DNA of 63,201 nt from Vibrio sagamiensis NBRC 104589 (GCF_007990935.1 NZ_BJXJ01000026.1:1-63201), one strand, 5' to 3'. Positions 42,731 to 53,967 are shown, counted from the first letter of the stretch. The notes: generated by a model from the sequence alone, not told the origin. Made by a program: numbers and translations.

Positions 42731-43888
42731 ATGAAAAAAGCCTTTAAAAGAGCCTTGTTAGGAGCGGTAAGTGTTGCGATCTTGGCTGGTTGTGCGAGTG
42801 AAGAAGATACCATCATTATGGCACCACTGCCTCAGGTCGAAAGTCAGTTTGTTCCTAATTTGAAATGGTCTACCTCTGACGATGGTGTAGGGCACTACTT
42901 TTCAAAGTTGTCTCCAACAATATCTGATGACACATTGTTTGTCGCAAGCCGTGATGGTTTGGTGAGAGCTTTGGATCCTGAAAATGGTAAACCTAAATGG
43001 CAAGCTGATTTAGGCAAAGATGAGGCACCACGATTGTCTGGTGGTATGACTGCAGCCTATGGAAACCTATATATTGGTTCTGAAAATGGTGATGTGATTG
43101 CCTTAGATCAAGATACTGGTGAGGTTATCTGGCGAGTTAAAGTCAGTGGTGAAGTGCTAGCAAAACCAATTGCGGACTCAGGTTTAATTATTATTAATAC
43201 CAGCCAAGGTATTTTGGTTGCTCTAGATGAAAGTTCTGGTAAAGAGCGCTGGGCTTTAAGTACTGAAGTCCCTAGTTTAACCTTGCGTGGTGACAGCACT
43301 CCTGTTGCAATCGGTGGCGGTGTATTCTGGGGGACGGCGAACGGACGTCTTGCTGCTGCGATAGTTGAACGTGGACAGTTAATCTGGCAACAACCAGTTG
43401 GGACTCCGAAAGGTGCCACTGAAATTGATCGATTAGTTGATGTTGATTCTTCACCTTTAATTTTGGGTGGAACGCTTTTCACTGTTGGCTACAACGGTCA
43501 ATTGATTGCGATTGACCTGCGTTCAGCAAATCCTATTTGGAAGCGAAATTATTCATCTGCAAATGACTTGGCTACAGATGGTCAACGCATTTTTGTCATC
43601 ACAGAGAAAGATCATATTGCGGCAGTTGATGCACGAAGTGGTACAGAGCTTTGGCAAAACGCTAAGCTGGAAAACCGCCAACTGACGGCTCCTGTTGTGA
43701 TTGACCGTTACCTTGTAGTCGGTGACAGCTTGGGTTACTTACACTGGCTTGATCGAACAACTGGTGAGTTTATTGCTCAGCAATTTGTCGATGATAGTGG
43801 CTTTGCCGTTGGGCCGGTGGCGTTATCCGATGGCTACGTGATTACTACACGTAATGGCAATGTAAAGAAACTGAGCATCAACGAATAA
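42731..43888 (+). CDS. bamB: Outer membrane assembly lipoprotein BamB
   Basis: BamB is a beta-propeller lipoprotein of the BAM complex that inserts outer-membrane proteins. The 385-residue precursor has a signal peptide with lipobox LAGC, so C21 is the lipidated residue. Eight PQQ-like propeller blades are suggested by repeats such as LYIGSENGDVIALDQDTGEV and VALDESSGKERW. It sits between yfgM and der, as in E. coli. A terminator separates it from der. Confidence 0.98.
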   Translation: MKKAFKRALLGAVSVAILAGCASEEDTIIMAPLPQVESQFVPNLKWSTSDDGVGHYFSKLSPTISDDTLFVASRDGLVRALDPENGKPKWQADLGKDEAPRLSGGMTAAYGNLYIGSENGDVIALDQDTGEVIWRVKVSGEVLAKPIADSGLIIINTSQGILVALDESSGKERWALSTEVPSLTLRGDSTPVAIGGGVFWGTANGRLAAAIVERGQLIWQQPVGTPKGATEIDRLVDVDSSPLILGGTLFTVGYNGQLIAIDLRSANPIWKRNYSSANDLATDGQRIFVITEKDHIAAVDARSGTELWQNAKLENRQLTAPVVIDRYLVVGDSLGYLHWLDRTTGEFIAQQFVDDSGFAVGPVALSDGYVITTRNGNVKKLSINE

Positions 43889-43909
43889 TATCGTGATATA
43901 ATTCACATT

Positions 43910-43944
43910 CGGCTCCTGGCTGGTGACAGTTTAGGAGCCGTTTT
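43910..43944 (+). terminator. Terminator of the yfgM-bamB unit
   Basis: CGGCTCCT and AGGAGCCG form a perfect stem around a 15-nt loop, followed by TTTTG. It lies 21 nt after bamB. Confidence 0.78.
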
Positions 43945-44070
43945 GTTGTTGGAAATTATTATTTATTAACCGTTATTCCTGACGTGGTTATAGGTAAAAA
44001 GCTGGTTTAATTTGGCATTAGACAAGTCGTTACCTATAACTACAGAAGAAAGATTATTGTAGAGGTTGTT

Positions 44071-45567
44071 ATGGTACCTGTTGTTGCCCTTGTTGGGCGT
44101 CCGAACGTAGGTAAATCTACGCTATTTAACCGATTGACTCGCACTCGTGATGCGTTAGTTGCGGATTTTCCAGGCCTAACGCGAGACCGAAAATATGGCC
44201 AAGCTCGCCTTGGTGAAGAACATGAATTTATTGTCATTGATACCGGCGGTATCGATGGCACAGAAGAGGGGGTAGAAACCAAAATGGCAGAACAGTCATT
44301 AGCCGCAATCGATGAGGCTGATGTGGTTTTGTTTTTGGTTGATGGCCGTGCTGGTTTAACGCCTGCCGATCAAGCGATTGCTGCCCACTTGAGAAAAATT
44401 GAAAAGCCGGCAATGCTGGTGGTAAATAAAATTGATGGTATTGATGTTGATGCAGCCTGCGCTGACTTTTGGCAGCTAGGCGTAGACGATATGTACCACA
44501 TTGCAGCAGCGCACGGACGTGGTGTTACTGCTTTACTTGAGCGTGCTTTAGCCCCCTTCTTTGAAGACCTACTGGCGAATGACGCACCTGATGGTGAAGT
44601 GGAAGACCTCACTGAATTTGAAGATGAGGAACTTGCTGCTGAGGAATATTCAGAAGAAGATGCGGAAGCCGAGTTACAGCGTTTGCAAGATCAACCGATT
44701 AAGCTGGCAATTATAGGCCGTCCAAACGTGGGTAAATCCACATTAACCAATCGTATTCTTGGTGAAGAGCGTGTGGTTGTATATGACATGCCTGGAACAA
44801 CGCGTGACTCCATTTATATTCCAATGGAACGTGATGGACGCGAGTACGTTCTTATTGATACTGCTGGTGTTCGTCGTCGTGGACGTATTAACGAGACAGT
44901 AGAAAAGTTCTCGGTAGTCAAAACACTTAAAGCGGTAGAAGATGCGAACGTGGTACTGCTTGTTATCGATGCGCGTGAAAACATCTCAGATCAAGACTTG
45001 AGCCTACTTGGCTTTGCATTAAATGCAGGTCGTTCTATTGTTCTAGCTGTCAATAAGTGGGATGGATTGGATAACGACGTCAAAGAAAATGTTAAGAAAG
45101 AGCTCGATCGCCGTCTAGGTTTCGTTGATTTTGCTCGTATTCACTTTATCTCTGCTCTTCATGGGACAGGAGTTGGCCACTTATTCGAATCGATTCAAGA
45201 GGCTTATAAGTCGGCAACAACACGTGTCGGTACTTCTGTTCTGACTCGTATTATGAAGATGGCTACAGATGATCACCAACCACCAATGGTTCGTGGTCGT
45301 CGTATCAAACTGAAGTATGCTCATGCGGGTGGTTACAACCCACCAATTGTCGTGATTCACGGTAACATGGTTCGTGATCTTCCGGACTCTTACAAACGCT
45401 ACCTAATGAACTACTTCCGTAAGTCTTTGGAAATTATGGGTACGCCTATCCGTATTAACTTCCAGAACAGTGATAACCCGTATGAGAACCGTACGAATAA
45501 ACTGACGCTATCTCAAGAGCGTAAACGTAAGCGTATGATGTCAGCGGTGAAAAATCGCAATAAATAA
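44071..45567 (+). CDS. der: Ribosome-assembly GTPase Der
   Basis: Der (EngA) is an essential GTPase for 50S assembly. The 498-residue protein has two tandem G domains, each with [10 protein letters not shown] (about residues 9-18 and 215-224), with DTGG and DTAG G3 motifs and NKID/NKWD G4 motifs, then a KH-like C-terminal domain (about 385-470). An acidic linker ([20 protein letters not shown]) joins the G domains. It has its own promoter region of about 120 bp after the bamB terminator. Confidence 0.99.
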   Translation: MVPVVALVGRPNVGKSTLFNRLTRTRDALVADFPGLTRDRKYGQARLGEEHEFIVIDTGGIDGTEEGVETKMAEQSLAAIDEADVVLFLVDGRAGLTPADQAIAAHLRKIEKPAMLVVNKIDGIDVDAACADFWQLGVDDMYHIAAAHGRGVTALLERALAPFFEDLLANDAPDGEVEDLTEFEDEELAAEEYSEEDAEAELQRLQDQPIKLAIIGRPNVGKSTLTNRILGEERVVVYDMPGTTRDSIYIPMERDGREYVLIDTAGVRRRGRINETVEKFSVVKTLKAVEDANVVLLVIDARENISDQDLSLLGFALNAGRSIVLAVNKWDGLDNDVKENVKKELDRRLGFVDFARIHFISALHGTGVGHLFESIQEAYKSATTRVGTSVLTRIMKMATDDHQPPMVRGRRIKLKYAHAGGYNPPIVVIHGNMVRDLPDSYKRYLMNYFRKSLEIMGTPIRINFQNSDNPYENRTNKLTLSQERKRKRMMSAVKNRNK

Positions 45568-45581
45568 CCATTCTTTTTTCT

Positions 45582-45612
45582 ATACCCAAGTCTTCGGCTT
45601 GGGTATTTTTTT
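45582..45612 (+). terminator. Terminator of der, repeat-like stem
   Basis: ATACCCAAG and CTTGGGTAT form a perfect 9-bp stem around TCTTCGG, with seven T. The stem is the core of the dispersed ACTTGGGTATA repeat, which suggests the repeat family can be recruited as a terminator. Confidence 0.88.
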
Positions 45613-45623
45613 GTCTTGAGTTT

Positions 45624-46508
45624 ATGAAAAATATGTCAATTACAGCAACTAAGATTCGTTTTTGTCATCAAGTGTGGCAATTAGAAACCTCAGTACAACA
45701 AGTTCAATCAACAACAGATATGACCTACGTTATTACTGAAACGACGCCATTTCACCCTGTCAGTCATATTTGGCCAGATCACCCAGCGGATAGGGGCTCA
45801 TTGATGATCAACGGCAAAAAGTTAGATGTTATTGATTGCCAAGTGGGGGCGATAGAGCTGGCGAGTGGAGCATTGCATGTCGGTCAAGCGATACCAGTCA
45901 AACGTGATACACAAGGCTGGGTCTTTGTCGTCGTGCACGTATTACCGCGGACAGAAGATGTAGTAGTCGGTGATATGGTGTCATTGCAAGTGGATAAAGA
46001 GTTTCAACTATCGTTAAGCCGCGGTCACAGTGCAGGGCACATCGCTTATTTGGCTCTGAATAAGGTGTTGACACAGAACTACTGGCGCAAAGATGCCGAT
46101 CGTAAGGACCCACATGGCAATTATGATTTTAATAGCTATGCCCAAGAAACCAGTTTTGTTACACCAGATAAATGTTTAGATACCTATCGTTTGGGTAAAA
46201 CGTTACGTAAACGAGGCTTGAATAGCGCAGAAGTTGTCAACGATTTGGAAAGTATCGAAAATCAGGTGAATCTACTGCTAAAAGGTTGGATACAGAGAAA
46301 AGTTCCAGTAACTATCCAGTGTCATGGCGAAGCATTAACGGATTCTCGCTACTGGGAATGTGATTTAGGGGAAGAGAATACGGCTGTTATTCCTTGCGGT
46401 GGAACGCACATTACGCATTTAAACGAACTCGAGTCAGTCAAGGTGCGTTTATTGATGCAAGACACACAGACAATTGAAATGCATACCCATGTAGTTCCGC
46501 AAAGATAA
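45624..46508 (+). CDS. Stand-alone alanyl-tRNA editing protein (AlaX-like)
   Basis: AlaX-type proteins hydrolyse Ser- or Gly-tRNA-Ala in trans. The 294-residue protein has a beta-barrel N-terminal domain (about 25-125) and the editing domain with the zinc-site motifs HSAGH (H135 and H139) and CGGTH (C258 and H262), the same as in alanyl-tRNA synthetase. The aminoacylation core is missing, so it is a free editing factor. The start is ATG at 45624, or at 45633 (MSITATK). It lies 16 nt after the der terminator. The substrate cannot be told from sequence alone. Confidence 0.85.
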   Translation: MKNMSITATKIRFCHQVWQLETSVQQVQSTTDMTYVITETTPFHPVSHIWPDHPADRGSLMINGKKLDVIDCQVGAIELASGALHVGQAIPVKRDTQGWVFVVVHVLPRTEDVVVGDMVSLQVDKEFQLSLSRGHSAGHIAYLALNKVLTQNYWRKDADRKDPHGNYDFNSYAQETSFVTPDKCLDTYRLGKTLRKRGLNSAEVVNDLESIENQVNLLLKGWIQRKVPVTIQCHGEALTDSRYWECDLGEENTAVIPCGGTHITHLNELESVKVRLLMQDTQTIEMHTHVVPQR

Positions 46509-46645
46509 TGGATTTTATTTTTATTAAATCCTGTTTGGGTTTTATTTTAATGCAATTTTAGTTTTTTATTCTCTTTAAAATTGAAATGCAGAACATGTAA
46601 CTTATGCTTTCGGCATGTGGTTATATAAATATTCTTTTTAGGGGT

Positions 46646-46738
46646 GATCGCTGATCATTGAGGTAATATCCGAAGATCGGCTTAATGATCTTTTATATAT
46701 TAGACGATCTTTAATGACGAAGAGATGTGATGCAGATC
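46646..46738. promoter_or_regulatory. Cluster of six GATC sites upstream of yfgJ
   Basis: GATC occurs at 46646, 46653, 46675, 46687, 46706 and 46735, with a seventh at 46797 next to the yfgJ start. Chance would give about one per 256 bp. Dam-methylated clusters of this kind attract SeqA or make promoters methylation-sensitive. The role here is inference. Confidence 0.5.
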
Positions 46739-46800
46739 AAGGTTGAGCCATTGAAAGTGGTTGATACTCGTTAAGAAATTACGATGTAAAGGATAAGATC

Positions 46801-47028
46801 ATGGCATCAGACATTTGTCCCATTTGCACTAATGAATTGGTCTGGAAAGGTCATTATCGTTGCAGTTTATGCGAGTTAGATTATAAAAAAGTCGCTTTTT
46901 GCCCAGACTGCGATGCAGAACTGGAGAAGCTTCAAGCTTGTGGTGCTGCCAGCTATTTTTGTCATCACTGTAATGAACTTAAATCGAAATCACGTGTTCG
47001 ACTTCAATGGCAGAAAATACGCCAATAA
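46801..47028 (+). CDS. yfgJ: Zinc-ribbon protein YfgJ
   Basis: A 75-residue protein with four CxxC or CxxC-like knuckles: CPIC, CSLC, CPDC and CHHC. They make two zinc ribbons. The segment LQACGAASYFCHHC matches the YfgJ/DUF1407 signature. AAAGGATAAG precedes the ATG. Its function is not known; its position downstream of der is conserved. The 292-bp region upstream is AT-rich with clustered GATC sites and no gene. Confidence 0.9.
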   Translation: MASDICPICTNELVWKGHYRCSLCELDYKKVAFCPDCDAELEKLQACGAASYFCHHCNELKSKSRVRLQWQKIRQ

Positions 47029-47137
47029 AACTTGTTCAAAAACAAGATATCAGACTTATCGAGATATCTATTTCCCTAGTTTTTATTAAGCTGTGTTAGC
47101 CCAAAACAGGCTGGCTTAGGTAAACTATAGTGGTGGG

Positions 47138-48469
47138 TTATTGTACGGTAGAATGCAATTCGCCATCAGATAAGCGAGTGACTAACACATCCCCAGACTT
47201 CACATCGGAGATTTGAGTGACAACGTTTCCTTGCTGAGTCTGAGTGATTGAATAACCACGTTTGAGGGTGGCTAGAGGGCTCACAGTATCGAGCTTTTCC
47301 GCTGCGATTGCCAGTTGATGGCGAGTCGTCAGTAATTGACGTTGCATAGCATCAACCAGTTTTTGTTCAGTATGAGCAAGTTGTGCTTGTTGCTCAGCCA
47401 AGCGACTGACAGGAGAAACTAGTGCTAAACGGTGTTGTTTTCGTTCTAATTTTTGCTGTTGAGAGGTAATCAAACGCTGGATAGCACGCTGTAGACGTAC
47501 ATCGAGTTCATCCAGTTGTTGCGTTTGGCGTTGCAGTTGATGGTTAGGGTGCTGGCGTTCAAGACGATGTATTTGTTGTTGTGTCTTCTGCTTCAATCCT
47601 GACAGATAGTGGCGCATTGCACTGGCCAGCTTGTGCGAACGCGTCATTAAGGCTTGATCTTTATGGCTATTGTCTCTGCTGACGAGTTCTGCTGCAGCTG
47701 AAGGTGTCGGTGCTCGCATATCTGCAACGAAATCGGCAATGGTAACGTCGACCTCGTGGCCCACAGCACTGATGATCGGAATACTACTCGCAGCAATAGT
47801 ACGAGCAAGAATTTCGTTATTAAAGCACCATAGATCTTCTAAAGAACCACCACCTCTTCCGACAATGAGGACATCGCATTCATTGCGGCTGTTGGCACGG
47901 CCAATGGCTTGAGCAATTTGAATGGCAGCTTCCTCACCTTGCACCATGGTTGGATAAACCACGACAGGCAGTGAGGGATCTCTACGTTTTAATACATCTA
48001 GAATGTCGAAGAGAGCAGCCCCGGTTTTAGAGGTGATCACGCCAACTTGTCTAGGGTGTTCCGGTAGGGGCTTTTTGTTGGTTTGAGCAAACAAACCTTC
48101 GCCAGCCAAGGTCATTTTTAGTGCTTCGAACTCTTGCTGTAGGCGGCCATCACCTTCAGGCTGCATACTCTCAATGATTAACTGATAATCACCACGCGGT
48201 TCATACAGAGAGAGACGAGCTTTGACTAAAACTTGATTACCGTTGACGGGTTTAAAAGTGACTCGGCGATTGTTACCACGAAACATGGCGCATTTTACTT
48301 GAGCACGTGAGTCTTTGAGTGTCAGATACCAGTGGCCAGAGACAGGCGCAGAAAAGTTAGATATTTCACCGACCAGCCAAATAATTCCCATTTCGTTTTC
48401 GAGTAAAAGACGTACTTCGGCATTAAGACGAGAAACAGTGAAGATGTTTTTATTGCTTTGGGAGAGCAC
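47138..48469 (-). CDS. xseA: Exodeoxyribonuclease VII large subunit
   Basis: XseA is the catalytic subunit of ExoVII, which degrades single-stranded DNA. The 443-residue protein has an OB fold (about 10-100, [20 protein letters not shown]), the catalytic core with [11 protein letters not shown], and [11 protein letters not shown], and a long coiled coil (about 270-400). I propose the GTG at 48469 ([16 protein letters not shown]), since this matches the family N-terminus; the Shine-Dalgarno is weak. The longer frame reaches 48523. It is divergent from guaB, with a 231-bp shared promoter region. Confidence 0.94.
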   Translation of the reverse strand: MLSQSNKNIFTVSRLNAEVRLLLENEMGIIWLVGEISNFSAPVSGHWYLTLKDSRAQVKCAMFRGNNRRVTFKPVNGNQVLVKARLSLYEPRGDYQLIIESMQPEGDGRLQQEFEALKMTLAGEGLFAQTNKKPLPEHPRQVGVITSKTGAALFDILDVLKRRDPSLPVVVYPTMVQGEEAAIQIAQAIGRANSRNECDVLIVGRGGGSLEDLWCFNNEILARTIAASSIPIISAVGHEVDVTIADFVADMRAPTPSAAAELVSRDNSHKDQALMTRSHKLASAMRHYLSGLKQKTQQQIHRLERQHPNHQLQRQTQQLDELDVRLQRAIQRLITSQQQKLERKQHRLALVSPVSRLAEQQAQLAHTEQKLVDAMQRQLLTTRHQLAIAAEKLDTVSPLATLKRGYSITQTQQGNVVTQISDVKSGDVLVTRLSDGELHSTVQ

Positions 48470-48700
48470 AACTAATCTCGTAGACGTGAGTATGGAAGTT
48501 AGCGGCAATATAATACATAGCAAGGGGGTAAATGCAAGAAAAAAAATAAAAAAAATCTGGCAAAGTGAGAACCTTAAACGTATACTCCCTCCGCAATATC
48601 TAATCCAAATGTAACTTACAAACTAAAAAAGTTATCCTCATTATGCGAAACGATGAGATTGGATTTTTCTTTTTACTCCTCTAATTGTGAGATATTGCAA

Positions 48701-50164
48701 ATGCTAAGAATTGCCAAAGAAGCGCTGACATTCGATGATGTATTACTCGTGCCAGCTCACTCCACTGTTCTCCCTAATACTGCTGATCTTCGCACTCAGC
48801 TAACGAAAAACATTCGTTTGAACATCCCTATGATTTCTGCCTCGATGGATACCGTAACGGAAGCTCGTTTGGCCATCGCGCTTGCGCAGGAAGGTGGCAT
48901 TGGCTTTATCCACAAAAATATGTCAATTGAGCAGCAAGCCGCTGAAGTTCGTAAAGTTAAGAAGTTTGAATCTGGAGTGGTCACAGATCCTGTTACCGTT
49001 CACCCAGATGCAACCATTGCTGATGTTGTTGAATTGACTGAAAAACATGGATTTGCTGGTTTTCCAGTGGTCGCTGAGAATAATGAGCTTGTAGGTATTA
49101 TTACGGGGCGTGATGTACGCTTTGTTACTGACCTTACGAAAAAAGTGTCTTCTGTTATGACAGCAAAAGAAAGCCTTGCTGCGGTTAAAGAAGGGGCAAC
49201 TCGTGAAGAAGTTCAAGAAAAAATGCATGAAGCTCGTGTGGAAAAAGTATTAGTTGTGAACGATGAGTTCCAACTGACAGGAATGATTACAGCAAAAGAT
49301 TTCCATAAAGCAGAACGTAAGCCAAATGCTTGTAAAGATGAGCGTGGACGTCTTCGTGTTGGAGCAGCTGTCGGTGCTGGCGCTGGTAATGAAGAACGTG
49401 TTGCTGCATTGGTTGACGCTGGTGTTGACGTTTTACTTATCGATTCTTCACACGGCCACTCAGAAGGGGTTTTAAACCGTATCCGCGAAACTCGCGCAGC
49501 TTACCCAGAACTAGATATCATCGGCGGTAACGTTGCAACAGGTGCGGGTGCTAAAGCACTTATTGAAGCAGGCGTTAGCGCGGTGAAAGTAGGTATCGGT
49601 CCAGGCTCAATCTGTACAACTCGTATCGTAACAGGTGTTGGCGTACCTCAAGTAACTGCAATTGCAGATGCAGCAGAAGTAGCAAACTCATACGGAATTC
49701 CAGTTATTGCTGACGGAGGCATTCGTTTCTCTGGTGATATCTGTAAAGCTATTGTTGCTGGTGCTTCGTGCGTGATGGTAGGTTCTATGTTTGCTGGTAC
49801 AGAAGAAGCTCCGGGTGAAGTGATTCTTTACAATGGTCGTTCTTACAAATCTTACCGCGGTATGGGCTCTCTTGGTGCAATGTCCCAAGGTTCATCTGAC
49901 CGTTACTTCCAGTCTGACAATGCAGCAGACAAGCTAGTACCAGAAGGTATCGAAGGTCGTATCGCTTACAAAGGTCGTCTAAAAGAAATCGTACACCAAC
50001 AAATGGGCGGTCTACGTTCAAGTATGGGGCTGACGGGCTCAGCAACGATTGAAGATATGCGTACTAAAGCTGAATTTGTTCGTATCTCAGGCGCAGGCAT
50101 GGCTGAGTCACACGTACACGACGTTCAAATTACCAAAGAAGCGCCAAACTACCGTCTAGGTTAA
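48701..50164 (+). CDS. guaB: Inosine-5'-monophosphate dehydrogenase
   Basis: GuaB oxidises IMP to XMP, the committed step to GMP. The 487-residue protein has the TIM barrel interrupted by two CBS domains (about 93-205, [13 protein letters not shown] and [11 protein letters not shown]), the catalytic Cys loop GPGSICTTR (about 299-307) and the flap region with AYKGR. Length is that of E. coli GuaB (488). The ATG at 48701 matches the family start [15 protein letters not shown] likely -10 TATACT lies at 48582. guaA follows after 162 bp. Confidence 0.98.
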   Translation: MLRIAKEALTFDDVLLVPAHSTVLPNTADLRTQLTKNIRLNIPMISASMDTVTEARLAIALAQEGGIGFIHKNMSIEQQAAEVRKVKKFESGVVTDPVTVHPDATIADVVELTEKHGFAGFPVVAENNELVGIITGRDVRFVTDLTKKVSSVMTAKESLAAVKEGATREEVQEKMHEARVEKVLVVNDEFQLTGMITAKDFHKAERKPNACKDERGRLRVGAAVGAGAGNEERVAALVDAGVDVLLIDSSHGHSEGVLNRIRETRAAYPELDIIGGNVATGAGAKALIEAGVSAVKVGIGPGSICTTRIVTGVGVPQVTAIADAAEVANSYGIPVIADGGIRFSGDICKAIVAGASCVMVGSMFAGTEEAPGEVILYNGRSYKSYRGMGSLGAMSQGSSDRYFQSDNAADKLVPEGIEGRIAYKGRLKEIVHQQMGGLRSSMGLTGSATIEDMRTKAEFVRISGAGMAESHVHDVQITKEAPNYRLG

Positions 50165-50274
50165 TCTGACCAGTGAATTCGCTTATCAAGCCGATGCTGT
50201 TAAGCGAAATACTGTCATAAAAATAATTACCAAGGCCGGAAAGTAAGTTCTATTTTTCCTAAAAGCATAAATAA

Positions 50275-50300
50275 GAGGTGAGTTTATCACCTCCATTTTT
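50275..50300 (+). terminator. Hairpin between guaB and guaA
   Basis: GAGGTGA and TCACCTC pair around GTTTA and are followed by CATTTTT. It may partly terminate guaB mRNA, so guaA may be expressed less or from its own promoter. Confidence 0.65.
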
Positions 50301-50326
50301 ACAACTAGCTTATAAGACTGCTCAAA

Positions 50327-51880
50327 ATGACTAAAAATATTCATGACCAACGTATTCTGATCTTGGACTTCGGTTCTCAGTACACTCAGCTAGTAGCTCG
50401 CCGTGTACGTGAAATCGGTGTTTACTGTGAACTGTGGAGCTGGGACGTTGAAGAAGCTGATATTCGTGAATTCAATCCAGACGGTATCATCCTATCTGGA
50501 GGCCCAGAAAGCGTAACCGAAGACAACTCTCCACGCGCTCCTCAATATGTATTTGACTCTGGTGTGCCAGTGCTAGGTGTATGTTACGGCATGCAAACTA
50601 TGGCTGAGCAGCTAGGGGGGAAAGTAGCGGGTTCTACTGAACGTGAATTCGGCTATGCACAAGTTAAAATGTCTGGTGAGTCTGCACTGTTTAAAGATCT
50701 TGAACTCACTCAAGATGTTTGGATGAGCCATGGTGACAAAGTTATAGAAATTCCTGAAGACTTCGTAAAAGTTGGTGAGACAGATACATGTCCGTATGCT
50801 GCGATGGCGAACGAAGAGAAGAAATACTACGGCGTTCAGTTCCACCCAGAAGTAACACACACCAAGGGTGGCCTTCAAATGCTAGAGAACTTTGTTCTTG
50901 GCGTATGTGGCTGTGAGCGTCTATGGACTTCTGAATCTATCATCGAAGACGCAGTTGCTCGTATTAAAGAGCAAGTCGGTGACGATGAAGTTATCCTAGG
51001 TCTATCTGGTGGTGTTGATTCATCGGTCGTAGCGATGCTGGTTCACCGTGCAATCGGTGAAAAGCTAACGTGTGTATTCGTAGATAACGGTTTGCTTCGC
51101 CTAAACGAAGGTCAACAAGTTATGGATATGTTCGGCGACAAGTTCGGCCTGAACATCATCAAAGTTGACGCAGAAGAACGTTTCCTAAACGCACTGGAAG
51201 GCAAAGCGGATCCAGAAGATAAGCGTAAAACAATCGGCCACGTGTTTGTAGACGTATTTGATGAAGAATCTAAGAAGCTGAAAAACGCGAAATGGTTAGC
51301 TCAAGGTACAATTTACCCAGACGTTATTGAATCTGCAGCATCTAAGACAGGTAAAGCACACGTAATCAAATCACACCACAACGTGGGAGGTCTTCCAGAT
51401 GATATGGAAATGGGACTTGTTGAGCCACTACGTGAGCTGTTCAAAGATGAAGTTCGTAAAATCGGTCTAGAGCTTGGTCTTCCGTACAATATGCTTTACC
51501 GCCACCCATTCCCAGGTCCAGGTCTAGGTGTTCGTGTTCTTGGTGAAATCAAGAAAGAGTACTGTGACTTGCTACGTCGTGCAGACGCTATCTTCATTGA
51601 AGAGTTACACGCTGCAGACCTATACAATAAAGTCTCTCAAGCGTTCACGGTATTCCTACCTGTTCGTTCTGTCGGTGTAATGGGCGATGGTCGTAAGTAC
51701 GATTGGGTTGTATCTTTGCGTGCGGTAGAAACGATCGACTTTATGACTGCACACTGGGCGCACCTACCATACGACTTCTTAGGTAAGGTTTCTAACCGAA
51801 TCATTAACGAAGTTGACGGTATTTCTCGCGTGGTTTACGACATCTCTGGTAAGCCACCAGCGACAATCGAATGGGAATAA
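50327..51880 (+). CDS. guaA: GMP synthase (glutamine-hydrolysing)
   Basis: GuaA converts XMP to GMP with glutamine nitrogen. The 517-residue protein has the class I amidotransferase domain ([12 protein letters not shown] with the nucleophile Cys, and FHPEVTH for the His/Glu pair), the ATP pyrophosphatase P-loop LSGGVDSSV and the C-terminal dimerisation domain ending PATIEWE. Length is near that of E. coli (525). It is the second gene of guaBA. Confidence 0.99.
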   Translation: MTKNIHDQRILILDFGSQYTQLVARRVREIGVYCELWSWDVEEADIREFNPDGIILSGGPESVTEDNSPRAPQYVFDSGVPVLGVCYGMQTMAEQLGGKVAGSTEREFGYAQVKMSGESALFKDLELTQDVWMSHGDKVIEIPEDFVKVGETDTCPYAAMANEEKKYYGVQFHPEVTHTKGGLQMLENFVLGVCGCERLWTSESIIEDAVARIKEQVGDDEVILGLSGGVDSSVVAMLVHRAIGEKLTCVFVDNGLLRLNEGQQVMDMFGDKFGLNIIKVDAEERFLNALEGKADPEDKRKTIGHVFVDVFDEESKKLKNAKWLAQGTIYPDVIESAASKTGKAHVIKSHHNVGGLPDDMEMGLVEPLRELFKDEVRKIGLELGLPYNMLYRHPFPGPGLGVRVLGEIKKEYCDLLRRADAIFIEELHAADLYNKVSQAFTVFLPVRSVGVMGDGRKYDWVVSLRAVETIDFMTAHWAHLPYDFLGKVSNRIINEVDGISRVVYDISGKPPATIEWE

Positions 51881-51904
51881 TACCCTGTTAGTTATATCAA
51901 AATA

Positions 51905-51932
51905 AAAACCAGCCTTCGGGCTGGTTTTTTTG
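51905..51932 (+). terminator. Terminator of guaBA
   Basis: AAAAACCAGCC and GGCTGGTTTTTTT form a perfect stem with a TTCG tetraloop. Confidence 0.92.
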
Positions 51933-52147
51933 ACGAAGCGAGGGGCAATTCTCAAATAAATACTGAAGCATGCCGTTCAAACTCAATCATTAAAAGTATT
52001 ATTTTGTGATGATTATTAAGTATTGGAAATTTTAAATGTAGGGTCTCTCGCAGAATATATGCAGGGTCACATTCTACATTCCGTATATCGTTCACTATAA
52101 GTCTGGTAAACCACTTTATTTTGTATTGTTAAATACGGAGACCAGAC

Positions 52148-53791
52148 ATGTTCGCATTCAAGCATTTGTCCTTAGCGCTAAGCTGTATTTTTATGGCACA
52201 AGCTCATGCCAGTATGAATATCCAACCTGATCCAGATAACCCAAATGGTTATGTCGTTGCTCGTGCTGACATACAAGCTATGGAGCAAAGTAAAACCGCC
52301 GATCCTATGTATGCGATTTGGTCTCAGGCATTAGAGACACGTTCCAATACCATCGTAGAAGCAATTTTGCCTGGCGCTGCAAGTAACCCAGAAAACGTCA
52401 AGCGTGTTGAACGTGTGTTTCCTGAAAGTGAATGGGATTTCCTCACTCAAATGGCCGCGCCAGAGTATACCTATACTCGTTTCTTACGTGCGATTGGTAA
52501 ATTCCCAGCCTTTTGTGGAGAGTACACAGATGGTCGTAATTCAGATGCGATTTGTAAAAAGTCAATTGTGACTGCTTTCGCACACTTTGCTCAAGAAACA
52601 GGCGGGCATATCGCAGTCGATAACGTTTCGGACAACCCGCAAGGGCTAGAAGAATGGCAACAAGCTTTGGTGCATGTGCGAGAAATGGGCTGGTCTGAAG
52701 GTCAGGAAGGTTATACAACTGGCTGTGGTCAGAATGATTGGCAAAACAAACGTTGGCCTTGTGAACCAGGGCAAGGCTATTTTGGCCGAGGCGCGAAGCA
52801 GCTTTCTTATCATTTTAACTACGGTGCTTTTTCCGAAGTGATGTTTGATGGAGATGCGTCGGTATTATTAAAGAACCCTGGTTTAGTGGCCGATTCTTGG
52901 TTAAATCTTGCTTCAGCTATCTGGTTTTTCTTAACCCCCCAGGCTCCAAAACCCGCCATGTTGCATGTTATCGACCGAACTTGGGTTCCATCACAGCGTG
53001 AAATTGACGCTGGTATTGGCTATGGCTTTGGCACCACCATCAACGTAATAAACGGTGGTATTGAATGTGGTGAGCAAAATAAAGACAAAGGCCAGCCAGT
53101 CAACCGCATTCGTTATTGGGAAGGGCTATCCGCTCATTATCAAATCCCTGTTGAAGCAGATGAAGTTAATACGTGCTGGCAACAGACTCCTTATGGAAGC
53201 TTGAACCTGAATGGTGCAACGGACGTGCTTTACACTAACTGGGATGGTAACTGGAAGTATTACGCAGATCGCCCAGGTGGCCATTCTTTCGAATGTGAGC
53301 TGGTTGGGTTTCAAACGGCTTACTCTGCTTTGGTTGGTGGAGATTATGAAAAGTGTGTGACTAACTTCTATCAATCTCATGCTGGTTGGCCTGAAGTACG
53401 AGTTGTTGAGGAATTAGGTCCGGTTGACCCTGTTGCTCCACCAGTCGATGGCATTGCTGCTTGGGATGCGGGCAAAATTTACAATGATGGAGATAAAGTT
53501 TCATATCAAGGTGCTATCTATCAGGCTAAATGGTGGACACAAGGGGATGAACCAAGTTTAGGTGGGCCATGGCAGTTAATCTCAGAAACACCTGTTGTGC
53601 AGCCTCCTGTTCAAGAACCCACGCCACCTGTTTCTGGCCCATTTATTGAGTGGGTACCAGGTCAAAGCCAAGTTGCCGATGGTGAGAAAGTGATTTATCA
53701 AAATAAATGTTTTATCGCAAAGAACGGCCCGGGACTATGGGACACACCAACTGCGAGCAACTGGTTCTGGGATGAAATCTCTTGTCAGTAG
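52148..53791 (+). CDS. Secreted GH19 chitinase with two CBM5/12 domains
   Basis: The enzyme hydrolyses chitin outside the cell. The 547-residue precursor has a signal peptide (about 1-21, ending AQAHA), a GH19 catalytic domain (about 85-425) with the proposed acid E150 in HFAQETGGH, the GYFGRGAKQLSYHFNYG substrate loop, and two C-terminal chitin-binding modules of the CBM5/12 type at about 435-478 (AAWDAGKIYNDGDKVSYQG) and 497-547 (IEWVPGQSQVADGEKV), joined by a Pro/Val linker. GGAGACC precedes the ATG. Its position after guaA matches V. cholerae. Confidence 0.95.
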   Translation: MFAFKHLSLALSCIFMAQAHASMNIQPDPDNPNGYVVARADIQAMEQSKTADPMYAIWSQALETRSNTIVEAILPGAASNPENVKRVERVFPESEWDFLTQMAAPEYTYTRFLRAIGKFPAFCGEYTDGRNSDAICKKSIVTAFAHFAQETGGHIAVDNVSDNPQGLEEWQQALVHVREMGWSEGQEGYTTGCGQNDWQNKRWPCEPGQGYFGRGAKQLSYHFNYGAFSEVMFDGDASVLLKNPGLVADSWLNLASAIWFFLTPQAPKPAMLHVIDRTWVPSQREIDAGIGYGFGTTINVINGGIECGEQNKDKGQPVNRIRYWEGLSAHYQIPVEADEVNTCWQQTPYGSLNLNGATDVLYTNWDGNWKYYADRPGGHSFECELVGFQTAYSALVGGDYEKCVTNFYQSHAGWPEVRVVEELGPVDPVAPPVDGIAAWDAGKIYNDGDKVSYQGAIYQAKWWTQGDEPSLGGPWQLISETPVVQPPVQEPTPPVSGPFIEWVPGQSQVADGEKVIYQNKCFIAKNGPGLWDTPTASNWFWDEISCQ

Positions 53792-53826
53792 TTAACATTC
53801 TATTTAAATCGTAAGTTGATGAGATA

Positions 53827-53858
53827 AGGCTCTGTTTTATGCAGAGTCTTTTTTTTTG
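53827..53858 (+). terminator. Terminator of the chitinase gene
   Basis: GGCTCTG and CAGAGTC (one mismatch) pair around TTTTATG and are followed by nine T. Confidence 0.82.
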
Positions 53859-53967
53859 CCTATTTAGTGCAATCTAAGTTTTCGAAAACGGCTTTTTGAT
53901 TTTGTTATGGGGTCGATTAAAATTCGCGCGCAATTTTTATCAACTTTTTTGAAAACAGGTACGAGAT

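Noticed and set aside
48560..48700. PurR operator upstream of guaB
   Set aside because: GCGAAACGATGA near 48650 resembles half of a PurR site, but the second half does not match.
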